From contig NC_053187.1 in assembly GCF_905163445.1 (NCBI RefSeq), positions 6,386,001-6,450,000 on the forward strand: 64,000 nucleotides of DNA, given 5' to 3'. The position numbers and the translations under genes are program-made. Below, one piece after another: positions 13,801 to 23,943 of this stretch. The notes beneath the pieces are model-generated. The model was not told the origin of the DNA and did not search any database. It was given only the letters and a program-made list of their open reading frames with translations. Position 1 is the first letter of the stretch; each line of letters starts with the position of its first letter. The DNA is from Pararge aegeria. Its lineage: Eukaryota > Arthropoda > Insecta > Lepidoptera > Nymphalidae.

Positions 13801-14413
13801 TTCAATGTTTACACTTAATATCAGAGGCAATTTATTTAATTATGTTGTATTTATTGTGCAATAACTTATGATTATAAATCTTATGTGTGGCAGTTCTATG
13901 AAACCTAACCTATTTTATAGCTGTAGCCTTAATAATTAGGTAAATAATTAATAAAGTACATTCAACAGCGTAATTAAGTAACAGAAATGAAAATATTAGA
14001 AGTAGGCAGTATTTAATACAAGTAGACTTTATCAATGCTACAAGATTCAGAATTATAAAAGGTGTAAGGCGTAAAATGGTTTTGAGATAAAAAGTTATAC
14101 AACTGATTTGATCTAAACTCAACAATAAGCAAAACTTTTAATAAAAACTATTCAAACTTAGTGACTTCAAATTAAGGCTGAGCATTTTTTGTTCAATTGC
14201 ATTCGTTTAAGTATATATTTATAAAAGTATGAATAAGTACAATGTTTGTAACAACATAACCAATCGATTAGTAAAGTTGAAAAGAATATAAGGTATCCCA
14301 CAAAATAATGCGCAGCACGATTGCACTTACAACATGCTTGTCTGTAATTTCTTCTTGATATTATTAGTTTAATATATGTTCTACAAACCTTTGACGCCTG
14401 CGTCTTCGTCCAT
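1824..14413 (-). CDS. 17-exon gene for a large Ser/Lys/Asp-rich, probably nucleolar or nuclear protein (1725 aa)
   Basis: Assembled by hand from AG/GT sites. Exons 5'->3' on the minus strand: 14413-14389 (starts MDEDAGVK), 12740-12606, 12372-12178, 11786-11706, 11562-8377, 8293-8204, 7223-7107, 6935-6774, 5938-5840, 5554-5453, 5324-5241, 4721-4620, 4219-4133, 4026-3940, 3391-3299, 2901-2828, 2282-1824. The coding sum is 5178 nt, 1726 codons with the stop and no internal stop, which strongly supports the model. All introns are phase 1 except the last (phase 0). The N-terminus has Arg-rich patches (TRLRRR, TRRSTKK, RRTTRIK) with SP/TP sites; a long acidic Ser stretch follows at about aa 742-870; the tail is basic, with many KKKRK-like patches that look like nuclear or nucleolar localisation signals. 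The last exon (152 residues) is the least low-complexity part and may hold the conserved domain (key residues VPRLPPTLLEKL, FRDNYMYGNKIRR). I recognise no enzyme domain. The composition resembles insect nucleolar proteins such as slender lobes or TdIF2-like proteins, but I could not confirm homology, and no Fcf2 domain is visible. Additional or alternative exons are possible, especially in the first intron. Confidence 0.85.
6211..6374 (+). mobile_element. SINE fragment, family B (3' half), in an intron of the host gene
   Basis: Matches the tail of a SINE seen several times in this window: CGATCCGGTACGATGTGG, then GTTAGCCTGTTACCATCTC, then GGCTAACTTGTAGTGGAATA followed by an A run. It is antisense to the host gene, in the intron between exons 6935-6774 and 5938-5840. 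The tRNA-like head is missing. Confidence 0.7.
7259..7290. repeat. short perfect hairpin in a host-gene intron
   Basis: Arms 7259-7272 and 7277-7290 are perfectly complementary (14 nt) with a 4-nt loop. It lies 36 bp upstream (transcript sense) of the exon 7223-7107 acceptor. Confidence 0.6.
7560..8193 (+). mobile_element. 5'-truncated non-LTR retrotransposon 3' end (family X)
   Basis: An open frame at 7611-7922 ends in the typical C-terminal tail of an insect non-LTR reverse transcriptase: RLHKIANSF, then LFYNKLPNETFEMSVNKFK, then YYNIKDYLNDKKAW. A roughly 230-bp 3' UTR follows, ending GTGAATAAAG and a TTTTGA/TTTGAA simple-repeat tail at about 8145-8193. The catalytic RT domain is absent. 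It is inserted antisense in the host-gene intron between exons 8293-8204 and 7223-7107, and its tail stops about 5 bp from that intron's GTAAGT donor. Other family X pieces lie at 44950-45440, 55640-55795 and 56546-56690. Confidence 0.8.
8377..11562 (-). CDS. giant internal exon (exon 5) of the host gene
   Basis: This 3186-bp exon encodes aa 147-1207 of the 1725-aa protein plus split codons at both ends. The acceptor ends in ATTTCAG at 11563 onward and the donor reads AAAG|GTATCT at 8376. The content is almost wholly polar: Ser, Lys, Asp, Asn and Glu, with CK2-type acidic Ser clusters (SSSEESGDEIESDDD, SSSESEED, DSDSSSDES), SP/TP sites and short basic patches. Motifs of the form S-x-N-x-S or L-N-x-S recur (SFNESL, NLNKSL, DLNKSS, VNTSI), like those in the downstream small exons. 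A frame this long without a stop, in a region of this AT content, is strong evidence of coding. Overlapping frames on the other strand are shadows. Most of it is predicted disordered by composition. Confidence 0.9.
11907..12085 (-). mobile_element. CR1-like LINE 3' end with ATGA-type tail, in a host-gene intron
   Basis: On the plus strand it starts with (ATGA)n at 11912-11940, then TTTTATTGTACACCACATA, then the stem-loop block ending in TTCCAGGCAACC at 12040. The same order is seen at 17581-17765 and 47137-47503, where it follows an RT frame. Here the stem reads ATTGCT...AGCAAT, a paired change from the ATCGCT...AGCGAT of other copies. It lies in the intron between exons 12372-12178 and 11786-11706. 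Confidence 0.7.
12741..14388 (-). other. first intron of the host gene, no element recognised
   Basis: A 1.65-kb intron bounded by donor GTTTGT (14388) and acceptor ACAG (12741). AT-rich, without recognised repeats or convincing phase-1 exons, though a small extra exon could be missed. Confidence 0.5.
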
Positions 14414-14620
14414 TATTAAATAATTATCGTAACTAACGTTTCGAGAGTGTCAAATAAGTTTTAAAACACGTGCAATAAATTAACCGATTCAAAATTGCGC
14501 TTTTAGGTTGAGATAATGGTCGAACAGCTGTTGAGACGCCGCGAACTGTCATTTCAAAACCAACGCGTGCTCGAAAAACTCATCGTTAATGGCAACATTT
14601 TCCATTTCCGGTTTACAGTA
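14414..14620 (-). promoter_or_regulatory. 5' UTR and promoter region of the host gene
   Basis: Immediately upstream of ATG at 14413 lies a slightly GC-richer stretch with an E-box-like CACGTG (14467-14472) and a CAGCTG (14526-14531). No TATA box at a convincing distance was seen. The start was chosen because the 25-nt exon (MDEDAGVK + 1 nt) ends in a good donor and joins the next exon in frame. Confidence 0.45.
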
Positions 14621-15021
14621 CCATAGACAAAAATGTATTTAAAGCTAAGCATACGATATTTAATCCATATAAATTTACATTCTCTTTGGATATAAAGAAT
14701 ACCAATGAGAATATAAAACATAATATGAAAATGAAGTTTAAAATCATATAACCACTATGTTTTACAGAACATAGCGAGCAGAAATTACGTTTTAACTATT
14801 ATAAGTTTGTATACGTCATTGAGTATACAAACACTACAATTTACTCAGCTAACTAATTGAAGGAAGCTTTCTTTTTGTTTCATAATTAATTTGAATTTCA
14901 CAATATCCACCTATTGTTAAATATAACAATTTAAATAAAGTCAACTTCAGGACCTAGCGGTCTAGTTTAAAGATACCATTATGATTACTATATCTTAAAT
15001 TGATTGAGGAAGGTAGGTTAG

Positions 15022-15283
15022 GTAATAAATAATAAATATACTACGACAATACACACATCGCCATCTAGCCCCAAAGTAAGCGTAGCTTGTGTTATGGGTG
15101 CTAAGATGACTGATGAATTTTTTTTTATGAACAATATACGTAAATACTTATAAAATACAAACAAACACCCAGACACTGAAAAACATTCTTGTTCATCACA
15201 CAAACATTTTCCAGTTGTGGGAGTCGAACACACGGCTTTTGACTCAGAAAGCAGGGTCGCTGCCCACTGTGCCAATCGGCCGT
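15022..15283 (-). mobile_element. tRNA-derived SINE, family A, near full length
   Basis: Reading the minus strand: GGCCGATTGGCACAGTGGGC (tRNA A-box-like head), GACCCTGCTTTCTGAGTC, the B-box-like stretch, then CAACTGGAAAATGTTTGTG, the body, and the 3' end CTACGCTTACTTTGGGGCTA, GATGGCGATGTGTGTATTG, TCGTAGTATATTTATTATTT. Same family at 33903-34138, 35951-36186, 42462-42624, 45632-45720 and 51812-52050. The B box here has drifted (GTGTTCGACTCC). It explains the misleading open frames around 15.0-15.4 kb. Confidence 0.85.
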
Positions 15284-15902
15284 AAAATCCGACTCCTGAG
15301 TACAAGCTCAGAGGTTATTGAATTAGGGAGGTTGCTCACTCCGTGCCTCGAAGATGATGTTAAGCCATCATTCAAGGTGGATCAATCAGATGCATAGAGG
15401 ATATAATCTTTAGAGCCAACATTGAAACATATTGGGCTTATAAACAAATAGGTATCTATTTCTAAGAGATATGCTTTGTTGCCAAGCTATGGGAAACTAA
15501 TAAACGAGGGTGATGATGATGAGGCTCCAAGTTTCAAATATTAACTTTTTCTCTAGTAAGAAATATTAACTTGCGAAAACGGCATTAGTTAAAATATTAT
15601 TATGTTCTTGTTGCAAACGCCGTGCCAAATGAAAATTTGTAGTGTCATATATTTTGTGTAGGAACTTACGTTTTGCGGCTGGCAGTGGTTTGGTCTGCAT
15701 TAGACAGAGAGCAGCGCGCTCGGAGCTTGTTGATTGTTTTGTTTTTGCGTTCATAAAGTACTAGGTACTTTATAAAGATTTAAGTTTTAACGAATATAAG
15801 TATCCAGTTTTATGAAGTTATGGAACACTGTCAATTTACAAGTTTAAGTTTGAAGAAGCAATGTGGTGTCGACCCTAGATACCGTAACCGGGATAGTCTT
15901 AA

Positions 15903-16128
15903 CGACCGCTGTGGCGCAGTTGTAGCCATAAGCATAGGTGATCTAGGGTTCGATTCCCGACAGGGACAATTTGGGTCTGGCGTGAGGATTTGGCTGTGGC
16001 TAGTAACCACCGTGCCAAATAAAAAGTGCCGCTAAGGGATTTGTTTGTTATGGGTTTAATGTAACTGGCTACCATCTTGGACTGTATCATCACGTACCAC
16101 TAGCAGAAATTGCAGTCACCAAAAGATG
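15903..16128 (+). mobile_element. tRNA-derived SINE, family B, with A and B boxes
   Basis: The head has TGGCGCAGTTG (A-box-like) and GGTTCGATTCC (B box), as in Pol III promoters. The body follows with GGACAATTTGGGTCTGG, GTGGCTAGTAACCACC and the 3' part CTACCATCTTGGACTG...ATTGCAGTCACC. Related copies: 6211-6374, 31799-32147, 43126-43410, 46692-46945, 52262-52372 and 55860-56040. Confidence 0.8.
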
Positions 16129-16135
16129 ATAGATA

Positions 16136-16181
16136 ATAATTTTATGCGAGAAGAAGAAGGCTTCTTCTCGCATAAAATTAT
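16136..16181. repeat. perfect 21-bp hairpin
   Basis: Arms 16136-16156 and 16161-16181 are exactly complementary with loop AAGG. It lies just after SINE B. No function assigned. Confidence 0.8.
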
Positions 16182-16339
16182 GATCTACTGAAAGTAAGTC
16201 AGTTTAAAGGTGCATCCAAACTGGTAACATGTCATCAGACCGCTAAATGCTAATGCCACTAAATGTAAAAGTTAATGTTACAAAAATTAATTCAATTTTA
16301 GCTTGTTCTATTGTAAACAATATTATGCTTTTTTGTGTA

Positions 16340-16496
16340 ATCTCTGTGTAGCGGCCACGTGCGGTTCACGTGCCTGGCGAGCCGTTATTCCGGCACGACT
16401 TAGACTGGGTACGTCGTGACCCAGGATTGGGTTTGCTTCGGCGGACATCCTCCGATCCGAGTCGCTGTTGTGTGCGAGAACGAAAGCCCTCGAGAA
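16340..16496 (+). other. GC-rich segment with splice-donor-like end: possible noncoding first exon
   Basis: About 160 bp far richer in GC than its surroundings, with two CACGTG E-boxes near its start (GGCCACGTGCGGTTCACGTG) and ending GAGAA|GTGAGTAT, a good donor match at 16497. No partner acceptor was found in the window, and no open frame in it is convincing. It could be the 5' UTR exon of a plus-strand gene lying beyond the window, or an unrelated repeat. Confidence 0.25.
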
Positions 16497-17580
16497 GTGA
16501 GTATCACCGATTAATACGAGTCTGAGATAATCTCTGCGCCCATTTTAGTAAGCCTTATACAGTAGTTACGAAACCTTTAATATATCTACATTCATATTGG
16601 CTCGTTTAAGTACTGCGCATTAGATCGTAAATCCAGCAGGGCGTTGAAACTGGGACTTTTGACATAATATTCAAGAGTAGCTCTAACCGCTTCGCGAGAG
16701 AGGTCGAGAAATAATTAGGTGTATATCTTGTCGATAGTGTTAAAGTATCGGCAGTATAAGACGAGTTTAAACAATTTAATTGGACCTTTTTAGTGCCGCG
16801 TCTTTAATCCAATTGCGATCGACGTTTCATAAAAAAGGCAAATAAAACAGTCCTTATCCGTAAATGAAACAGTCTTAAACCAACATTGTTTTCAACATCC
16901 CTGTGACATTCTATTTTTCCAACTATGATATTATAATAAGCAATAGCTCTTTACAAACTAACTTATGCGTTTGTGAACAGGTCCAAAAATTATGAATTCA
17001 TTGACAAAATATTGTTAATGAAATAGTTTTTTGTACTATCGGGCATCTTGGAAAGCTCGGTCTTTTTAATATATTTTATCATAATATATGTTATGTCAGT
17101 AGGTCATCTATACCTACCAAAAAAGTAGCAACAGTGTCTAAAACAAACGGGTCTAAAACTAAAATCCGCAGCCCTAGGTTAACATACGCAGTTGAACTTA
17201 GCAGTTTAGTGTTTAGACAACCCTGCACAACTTTAAAGGGCGAGGAAAGATGCCAGCGAATAAAACAAAACCCGTTTAACTGCATTGCGAATGTGAGTTC
17301 TAAAAAGGGAGAAGAAGAAGCCTTGAGTAAGACTCGAACAAAAGTTCACGCTATTCCAACGTTTAATTCCCCTCTGCAAATATTCACGGGATAAAGAACA
17401 ATATAACAATGGCTTCGTAATTTGGACTAGATGGCGCCCGCGGGACACTACGGCTAGTGACTCATTATTGCGAAGGTCAGAGGATGGCTGCGAGCGGGAA
17501 AGTCGTTTTCCTTCCTTGCCGCTTAGAACAATGACCGTGGCTATGCAGTTGACATGCGATAATCGAATCTCTCATCGTGA
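16497..17580. other. noncoding, no element recognised
   Basis: Short overlapping frames at 17.09-17.45 kb on both strands have no recognisable motif. A GC-richer patch at 17425-17530 was seen but not identified. Confidence 0.4.
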
Positions 17581-17765
17581 TATATAATGAATAATGATGA
17601 CACTTTTATTTCACACCAAAAAAAATGCTTACAGAGATATAAACATAGACCAAGAGGGTAAAATTTGGTAGCCTAATCGCTACATAGCGATTTATTCCAC
17701 GCCACCAAAGGCGTAAAAGGAAAAAACATAGAATTGAGGTAGGTGGTGCGATAAATAAGATTTAA
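17581..17765 (-). mobile_element. CR1-like LINE 3' end
   Basis: On the plus strand it begins ATGAATAATGATGACAC, TTTTATTTCACACC, then the stem block GTAGCCTAATCGCTACATAG and CGATTTATTCCACGCCACC, and ends GAGGTAGGTGGTGCG. It has the same order as the 11907-12085 copy. Only the 3' UTR remains. Confidence 0.65.
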
Positions 17766-17989
17766 ACATATTTAAAAAAAAAATTGTTTTGCTTATGCTT
17801 AGTGGGCGATGTTTTTAATTTATTAAAAAAATCGCATATAACGTCCACTGAGGGACCAAAGGCCTCTCACGCGGGGCAGACATGATCCTCGAGGACATGC
17901 CATGTGCCAGCCCCATTGTAAACTACAGTATGAGATCCAAAACAATCAATAGTTTTAACTAATAGTTAAATACTGTAATTCACTGATGA

Positions 17990-18155
17990 TCCGTTGCAAG
18001 TAAGTCATAGAAATCCATCGCGATGTTGGTCTATTCAGAGGCAGACGGGTTGGTGATCGCAGTTTTCCCGTTATAGTCTCCCAGTCGCCTCGTACGACAT
18101 CTGCGGGAAGAGGAGGGGTGGTGACAACTGTATTCAGATCTGCTGTCACCACACA
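17990..18155. repeat. probable interspersed repeat fragment
   Basis: The segment CTCCCAGTCGCCTCGTACGA followed by CATCTGCGGGAAGAGGAG and GGTGGTGACAA resembles a noncoding stretch common in moth LINEs, recalled from family knowledge and not checked. The parent element is unknown. Confidence 0.35.
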
Positions 18156-18560
18156 GCAGAAACTATACATACAAGCTAAAAAAAATAAGTTATATCCCTC
18201 AGCATGCTTCAAATAATAACAACCAAATACATTAAAAACATTAAAATACAACAAACAAAACTATTTACCTTTAGCTCTCATGGCACAAATCCATTCATAG
18301 AAAGGGTATAAGAGATTTAGAAATAAGGTCGCCTTTGCCTATATTCTTTATTGAGAGACCTGAACTCCTTTATGTTTTGCATGCAATGACGTGTTCCTTC
18401 TTCTTCTACACATCACACGTACGAGACATCTTCCAAAATAAATTGGGTTAAAAGATATTTCTTTATTATTAAATTTTCTGATTACTCGGTGCCTTTGGCC
18501 CCTTTGTACGAGTACCTACATAGATGCGTCAAATAGAGTGGTCACATCCTGCACTTGACT

Positions 18561-18612
18561 ACAGAGGGTGTATCAAAAAGGGGAAAAAAATGCTTTTTGA
18601 TGCACCCTCTGT
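18561..18612. repeat. short inverted repeat
   Basis: Arms 18561-18580 and 18593-18612 pair over 20 nt with one mismatch around a 12-nt loop. No other signal nearby. Confidence 0.65.
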
Positions 18613-19749
18613 ACCTTTTGTACCTTTTTAGCACGAAAAAGAAAACGGAGAGTTACGCGAAAGTTGCTGCGTTAAGTAGAAAGGACAAGAGAACAAACTC
18701 ATTTCTGTTTATTTTAAAAGTTACTTTGCTTTGCATATAAAACGAGTTCAGAAATTTTTGGATGAAGAGGTAATAACAAAAGTGCGCCGCTCTTTCGGGT
18801 GAAGGTGTGAGTGTTTAAGCCTGAACCCCACAATTGAGTGTCAAAATCATTACATTCTATTGAGACGTTATCAAAGCCTTTAACAACGCCTCGATGCAGA
18901 TCACGTAACTACTAACGGTACCTATTATACCCACGATCACAATCACATAGGCGTACATTGTACATTGAAAGTACATATGGTTGTACTTTGTATGTAGGGA
19001 CACCCACGCGTCATTAAAGCTACTCTAAGCCCCGTGGAGACCTGAAACGATGCATCTGATTGTTACAATCAAATGTATTGCAATAGGCAAGTATATACCT
19101 ATTAACTTTGGTGCCATTTGCAACAATTTATTTGTAGGTACTACTTAGGGGGAATCTTATTTTGATTAACGTTTTGTGTCGTTGAAAATTTTTATTGAGA
19201 TGTTACCGTAATAAAAAGCAGTTTCGCTTGTAGCTAAGTCTTCTACGTAAAAATAATTAGGTCCCAGGTAACTTGAGTAGGTTTCAATTTGGTCATTTTA
19301 TAGAATATAGAATTATATAAAATTTGTTATTTCATACAACTACTAGCTGACCCGCGCAAAAATGCACAAAATCGTTTATTACCGGATTTAATTTATTAAA
19401 AAACATAGATTGCTGCGCCACCTTCCCTATCCAGTTTTATTTCTAACCTATTTTATACGCGGCCGGGCGGGCTATAGCCACGCGTTCTTTTTTATAGATA
19501 ATAATGATTACTTTAAAAATTTAATACATTATCATCTTTAACAAATATCGTTATATTTCAGCCAATTTACAGAAATAAAATATACACTAAAACTAAAACC
19601 TTTCGCACAAGACACTCTGTTCATTAGTGTACGTTTTAGTTGTTTTACAGTTTTTCGCGTCCTGACAGAAAGACGCGGCGGGGGACTTTGTTTCATAAAG
19701 ATAAAGAAGTCGGTGCCGCGTGAAACTTTAAAGAAGTTCAAGTTCAAGT

Positions 19750-19870
19750 CTGGACGAATCGCTTTAGCGATAAGACCGCCTTCGCACGCCCCATTTTCTA
19801 TTCTGTTTCTTCTGTGTTTTTAATTTGCATAAAATGTGTGTGCAATAAAGTATTTAAACAAACAAATAAG
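19750..19870 (+). mobile_element. LINE/SINE 3' end with conserved stem-loop
   Basis: Contains GAATCGCTTTAGCGATAAG and ACCGCCTTCGCACGC, then a T-rich stretch and GTGTGTGCAATAAAG. A second copy of the same tail lies at 20034-20155. The stem ATCGCT/AGCGAT is shared with the CR1-like tails, though the flanks differ. Only the 3' end is present. Confidence 0.7.
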
Positions 19871-20033
19871 TAAATATATTATGTAAATGATGTGTGTAGT
19901 ATAAGAATTTATGAGGAAGTAGTATGTTATATTTTTTTTTATATTTATACATAAATATTTTAAAAAATATATATATATAAACTTAAATTGCTGCACCAAC
20001 CCATTCCTTCGTCTTTCCTAACGTCAAAGGTTG

Positions 20034-20168
20034 TCGGGAAGAGATCGCTTTAGTGATAAGACCGCCTTTGCACGCTCTATTTTCTTTTCTAAGTTTATTC
20101 TGTATATGTGTTTACTTTGGATATAATGTGTGTGTAATAAAGTTTTCAAAACTTTATTGCACACACAC
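20034..20168 (+). mobile_element. LINE/SINE 3' end, ending in an inverted repeat
   Basis: Contains GAGATCGCTTTAGTGATAAG and ACCGCCTTTGCACGC, then GTGTGTGTAATAAAGTTTT. It is followed at once by the reverse complement AAAACTTTATTGCACACACA, making a near-perfect hairpin at about 20129-20168. One stem position is a G-U wobble relative to the 19750 copy. The mirror tail suggests two insertions end to end or a fold-back event. Confidence 0.6.
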
Positions 20169-21060
20169 TAGTTCCCCTTTTTAGAGTCACAAATTCCTTA
20201 ACCCGGCTGAATAAACTCCATTCTACTCTGAAGTTATCCCGGAAACCGACCTTTTGTTTCCAACCTTGAGCTACACTGTGAAGCCGAATAAACATAGTAA
20301 GAATAAAAGTTCAGAATATAATTTTCTAGTTACTACCTACTTACTATAAATATTTCAGTGGAAGATGGACACTTTACATCATTCCCTTTTGGGATATTTG
20401 ATGGGATATATGTTGAATTTTTATTTTTTTATTTAGTTATTAATTTTTTGACAACTTTTGTTGTGATTAAGTGACTTAATTCCGTAGGGAATTCAGTAGG
20501 GATGTAAGTTTTGTTTATTTTATGGTTTCAAAAAAGTGCACTAATTTTATTACCAACTAACTTACTGAACTTATTGTAGTTGTTTGATAATATCGCTGCG
20601 TTATAGAAGAAACCCACTTCTAAAGTAATTTCGAGTTCTTTGCCACTAAAGGACATTTACCGGAATAATATTCTAGTATAAATTTAACGTTCTCGGCGGA
20701 GGAAATATCTTTTAATGGGAGCTTAAATCATTTTTATTAACTTTTAAAGGTTCAAATTATGCGCTATGTCTGCTGACTGTAATTTGCGGGTTGGTTGAGT
20801 AATTTGCAATCCCAAATTTATAATACTTTACACGTAAGATACGATCTTTAGTAAAGTTTGCATAAAGATTACCATCTATGGTCCTGTTATATCTACCTAT
20901 GTAATAGCATAGATAATCATAAGAACAGAAGCAAAAATAAATACTTTATAATTGATGAACTTAATATAAAATCTAAATTCACCAATTTCGGATTGCTGAC
21001 GGACAAACTGACAGACTCGTCTCGACACGGTACCCCCGACTAAATAAAATCCTGCGATAA
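20169..21060. other. noncoding, nothing recognised
   Basis: AT-rich DNA between LINE tails and the mariner remnant. Confidence 0.5.
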
Positions 21061-21084
21061 TAGCTTTGGGGCTTCGTCGGGGCT

Positions 21085-22145
21085 TGCAGCAGTGTTAGTG
21101 TGCTGTTTCCAACTTTTGTTCGTAGTTTTCATACTGCTCTAATATTTTTGTCGCTTTTTGTTTGGTTTTGTCTTTGCATCACTCGGTTTACAAAATGGAA
21201 AACTTGATATATTGCGTTATTTACGAGTACGAGTTCCATCGAGGCACCAAGGGTGCAGAAACGGCTCGAAGGAATAATGATGTGCATGGCGGCAGTGTCG
21301 CAAAATAAAACACAATGCATTTTTGGTTGCAACGTTTTCGTCCTGGAAATTTCGACCTCCGGAACAAGCCCCGACCAGACGGCCAGAGACCAAAGTTGAT
21401 AATAAAGAATTGAAGGCTATTGTGGAAGGGAATCCATCGTAAACCACGTCCGAGCTAGCTGCAGGCTGTGGTGTTAGTGATAAAACTTTTTTAATCGACT
21501 TGAATCAAATTGGGAATTGAAACGACAAACGCGCGTCGGACTGCTGTGATACACATTACTCAACCGGCACAACAATGAAGAGATTTAAAATCGGACCATT
21601 ACCTGTGATGAAAAGTGGATACTGTACTATAATCAGAAACGCTCTTCGCCCTGGCGAACCCGACAAATTTTGCTTCAAGCGAAAATTGACTCAAAAAAAA
21701 TTACTTATGAGTCTTTGGTGGACCAGACCAGACCGGTATCGTTCACTACAGCTTTATTAAATATGGCCAAATGTTTATTTGTTGATGTTGTTGTGATGTT
21801 TATTTTTAGAAAATGCAACCATGATAGTAAAACTAGCTGCTAAACTACTTGATCGAAGAGGTTGGTCAATCGCTCTAAGCCACTGCTGCTTCGGTACAAG
21901 AGTAGCTTCATTTGGAATATACTAAGAAATCCACCGTACTCCCCAGACCTTGTTCCAACAGATTACCATTTTTTTCGAAATATGGATAACTTTTTGCAAG
22001 GAAAAAAATTCAACTCCGATGGGGTAGTACAAAGCACCTTTTAAGATTTTGTGGATTCCCGTCCGAATGGTTTTTTTTAGTAAAAATGCATAGATAGCAA
22101 TATTACAATTTTTATAATTATTAAATAGATATAAAAACATCGACT
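21085..22145 (+). pseudogene. degenerate mariner transposon (Tc1/mariner transposase pseudogene)
   Basis: Starting from the ATG at 21195, pieces of a mariner transposase can be read in shifting frames. An N-terminal region reads ...FHRGTKGAETARRINDVHG-like and HFWLQRFRPGNFDLRNKPRP, then an ELKAIVEGNPS-TTSELAAGCGVS-like helix-turn-helix part. The catalytic start of mariner (TCDEKW, around 21595-21615) is followed by YNQKRSS. Near the 3' end the family signature PPYSPDLVPTDYHFF is clear, then MDNFLQGKKFNSD. Several stops and frameshifts, and apparent loss of the segment between helix-turn-helix and catalytic domain, make it inactive. The HDN motif expected before YSPDL is not readable. Terminal repeats were not located. 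Confidence 0.85.
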
Positions 22146-22771
22146 TTATGTTCCTCCCTTACAAAACGCCAAATTCATATGTAAGAATCTAATATTTAAT
22201 GTGGTTTGGTTAAAAAAATTACAATTTCTAATAATTCACACGTTAAATTACGTACCTATATAATACCATCCACAGATAAGCTTCCTTAATTACCACCTAT
22301 TATGCTGCTATTTATATTTAATAGCATAGATTGGACGTAGGAAACAATCATAAAGGGTCAGTGGCAGAAGTAAATAACAAAATAATTTATGAACTTATGA
22401 TTGAGCTTGTAAAAAATCACTAAACAAAAAAAAAACTACAAAATTAAAAACACTTGTAACACTTGTAACACTTAATAACATCATCATTATCATCAATTGT
22501 TAAAAACCATTAAATTTTTTTATATACTTTCGATACATTTTTCTACACGGCATTCCGAATCGAATGAGCCATCGCTCATATTTTTAGGAGCTTGATCGAG
22601 AGTACACGTTTTTAAACTTGTTGAATAGCCTATATTCCACTGCCCGCACACTTCACATAAAGAAACATGACATAAAGCTTTAATTTCAAAACTTTCATTG
22701 GAAGTGAGTGAATGATTTTGAAGTAACTTGAAAATTTTACCGTGGTTAAAACTTTATACTAAAATCTGCAT

Positions 22772-22817
22772 AAGTTTGAATCCAGTGCTAATTTTCTTAA
22801 GCACAGGATTCAAACTT
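22772..22817. repeat. short inverted repeat
   Basis: Arms 22772-22789 and 22800-22817, one mismatch, 10-nt loop. Confidence 0.6.
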
Positions 22818-23127
22818 TTCTTGGTAAAATGATAAAATCGTTCTTAAAGTCCATACCTTCACGTCGAAAGTACATGCGTTTTGCCTTTAAATAAAATGTA
22901 ATTTATTCTAATGCAAGGGCATTTAAGTTGCAGTGAACCAGATACAACTCAGCGTCATTATTTTCAGCCTATTTATATTCCCCTGCCGCAAAAAGTCTTC
23001 CCGCTCATAAGAGAAAGGAGTATTAATACACACATGTATTGGTGTTATAATCGAGAACGAATGCTTAACTTGCTTTGTAAAAATCCTAAGGATTTTTATA
23101 AAGTCCTACGGATTTTTATATGAATAT

Positions 23128-23182
23128 AGATTACTGAAAATTGATGATATTCTTCCGGAATATCATCAATTTTCAGTAATCT
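23128..23182. repeat. perfect 25-bp hairpin
   Basis: Arms 23128-23152 and 23158-23182 are exactly complementary with a 5-nt loop. It lies outside and upstream of the left end of the DNA transposon. Confidence 0.8.
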
Positions 23183-23357
23183 GGTGCAGCAAATTTGTTG
23201 ACAGAAAAACCAATGATATAAAAACAATAATCAATAAATCATAAGTAAAAATATAAAAATGAGTTCCGTTTCTTTTATCAAGATATTTTTTAATAATACG
23301 TTCTATTATTACTATTTTAATTACTTTTAATCACAGAATCTATATACACATATCGCT

Positions 23358-23392
23358 ACCTGCAGGTTCAATTGGGGTAACTGACAAAACAC
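23358..23392 (+). repeat. left terminal inverted repeat of the DNA transposon
   Basis: A 35-bp match to the reverse complement of 28744-28778, one mismatch at the T/C position inside TAAC(T/C)GAC. Confidence 0.9.
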
Positions 23393-23886
23393 AATGTTGC
23401 AGGAGAAGCATTTAATGTTTTTTTTCGTCTTTAATCGATCATAACTTTTTTTCTATACTACCTTTTTTTCATTTTCTTTTATAAAAATGCTTAGAATACG
23501 GTGAATTTCTGGCTAAAATGTAAATAATATCCAAAGAAACTCTATAATAGAAAATAAATTTCAGTTACACCAATTTTTTTTTATACTATTGACAGTTACG
23601 CTACATTCAGCATAAAAACTTTAAAACAATTCAGGTCAAAATGATGTAAAGACAGTTGTAAATCAAAATATGATTTAATCGTTTTAATGTAAGAGCCTAT
23701 ATGTGTAACAGGTTACTGTCTATTTTAGTTAAATTGTCTATTTTAAAGTTTATAAAAATGTAGAGAAGAACAAAATAAAAACCTGTTGCTTTTTACACTA
23801 ATTTTTCTTAGATCCTAATAATGTTAATTTTGTAATAAGAATTAAGATTTATAATGAAATAAAAACCTCTTTTAATCAACACTATA

Positions 23887-23892
23887 TTTATT
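23887..23892 (-). terminator. polyadenylation signal AATAAA of the transposase gene
   Basis: AATAAA on the minus strand 52 nt past the TAG stop (23946-23944), inside the transposon. Confidence 0.6.
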
Positions 23893-23943
23893 GCGAAACA
23901 TCAACAAAAATCTAAAAAAATAGTAACCAAAGTAATCAACTGG

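Larger units (their letters stand above)
22146..23353. other. noncoding DNA with two hairpins
   Basis: No gene recognised. Hairpins lie at 22772-22817 (18-nt arms, one mismatch) and 23128-23182 (25-nt perfect arms, loop TTCCG). The DNA transposon begins right after. Confidence 0.5.

Noticed and set aside
15018..15397. Open frames on both strands at 15.0-15.4 kb
   Set aside because: They translate the tRNA-derived SINE A and its flank.
17091..17448. Overlapping open frames on both strands
   Set aside because: No recognisable protein features, and frames on both strands in slightly GC-richer DNA are expected by chance.
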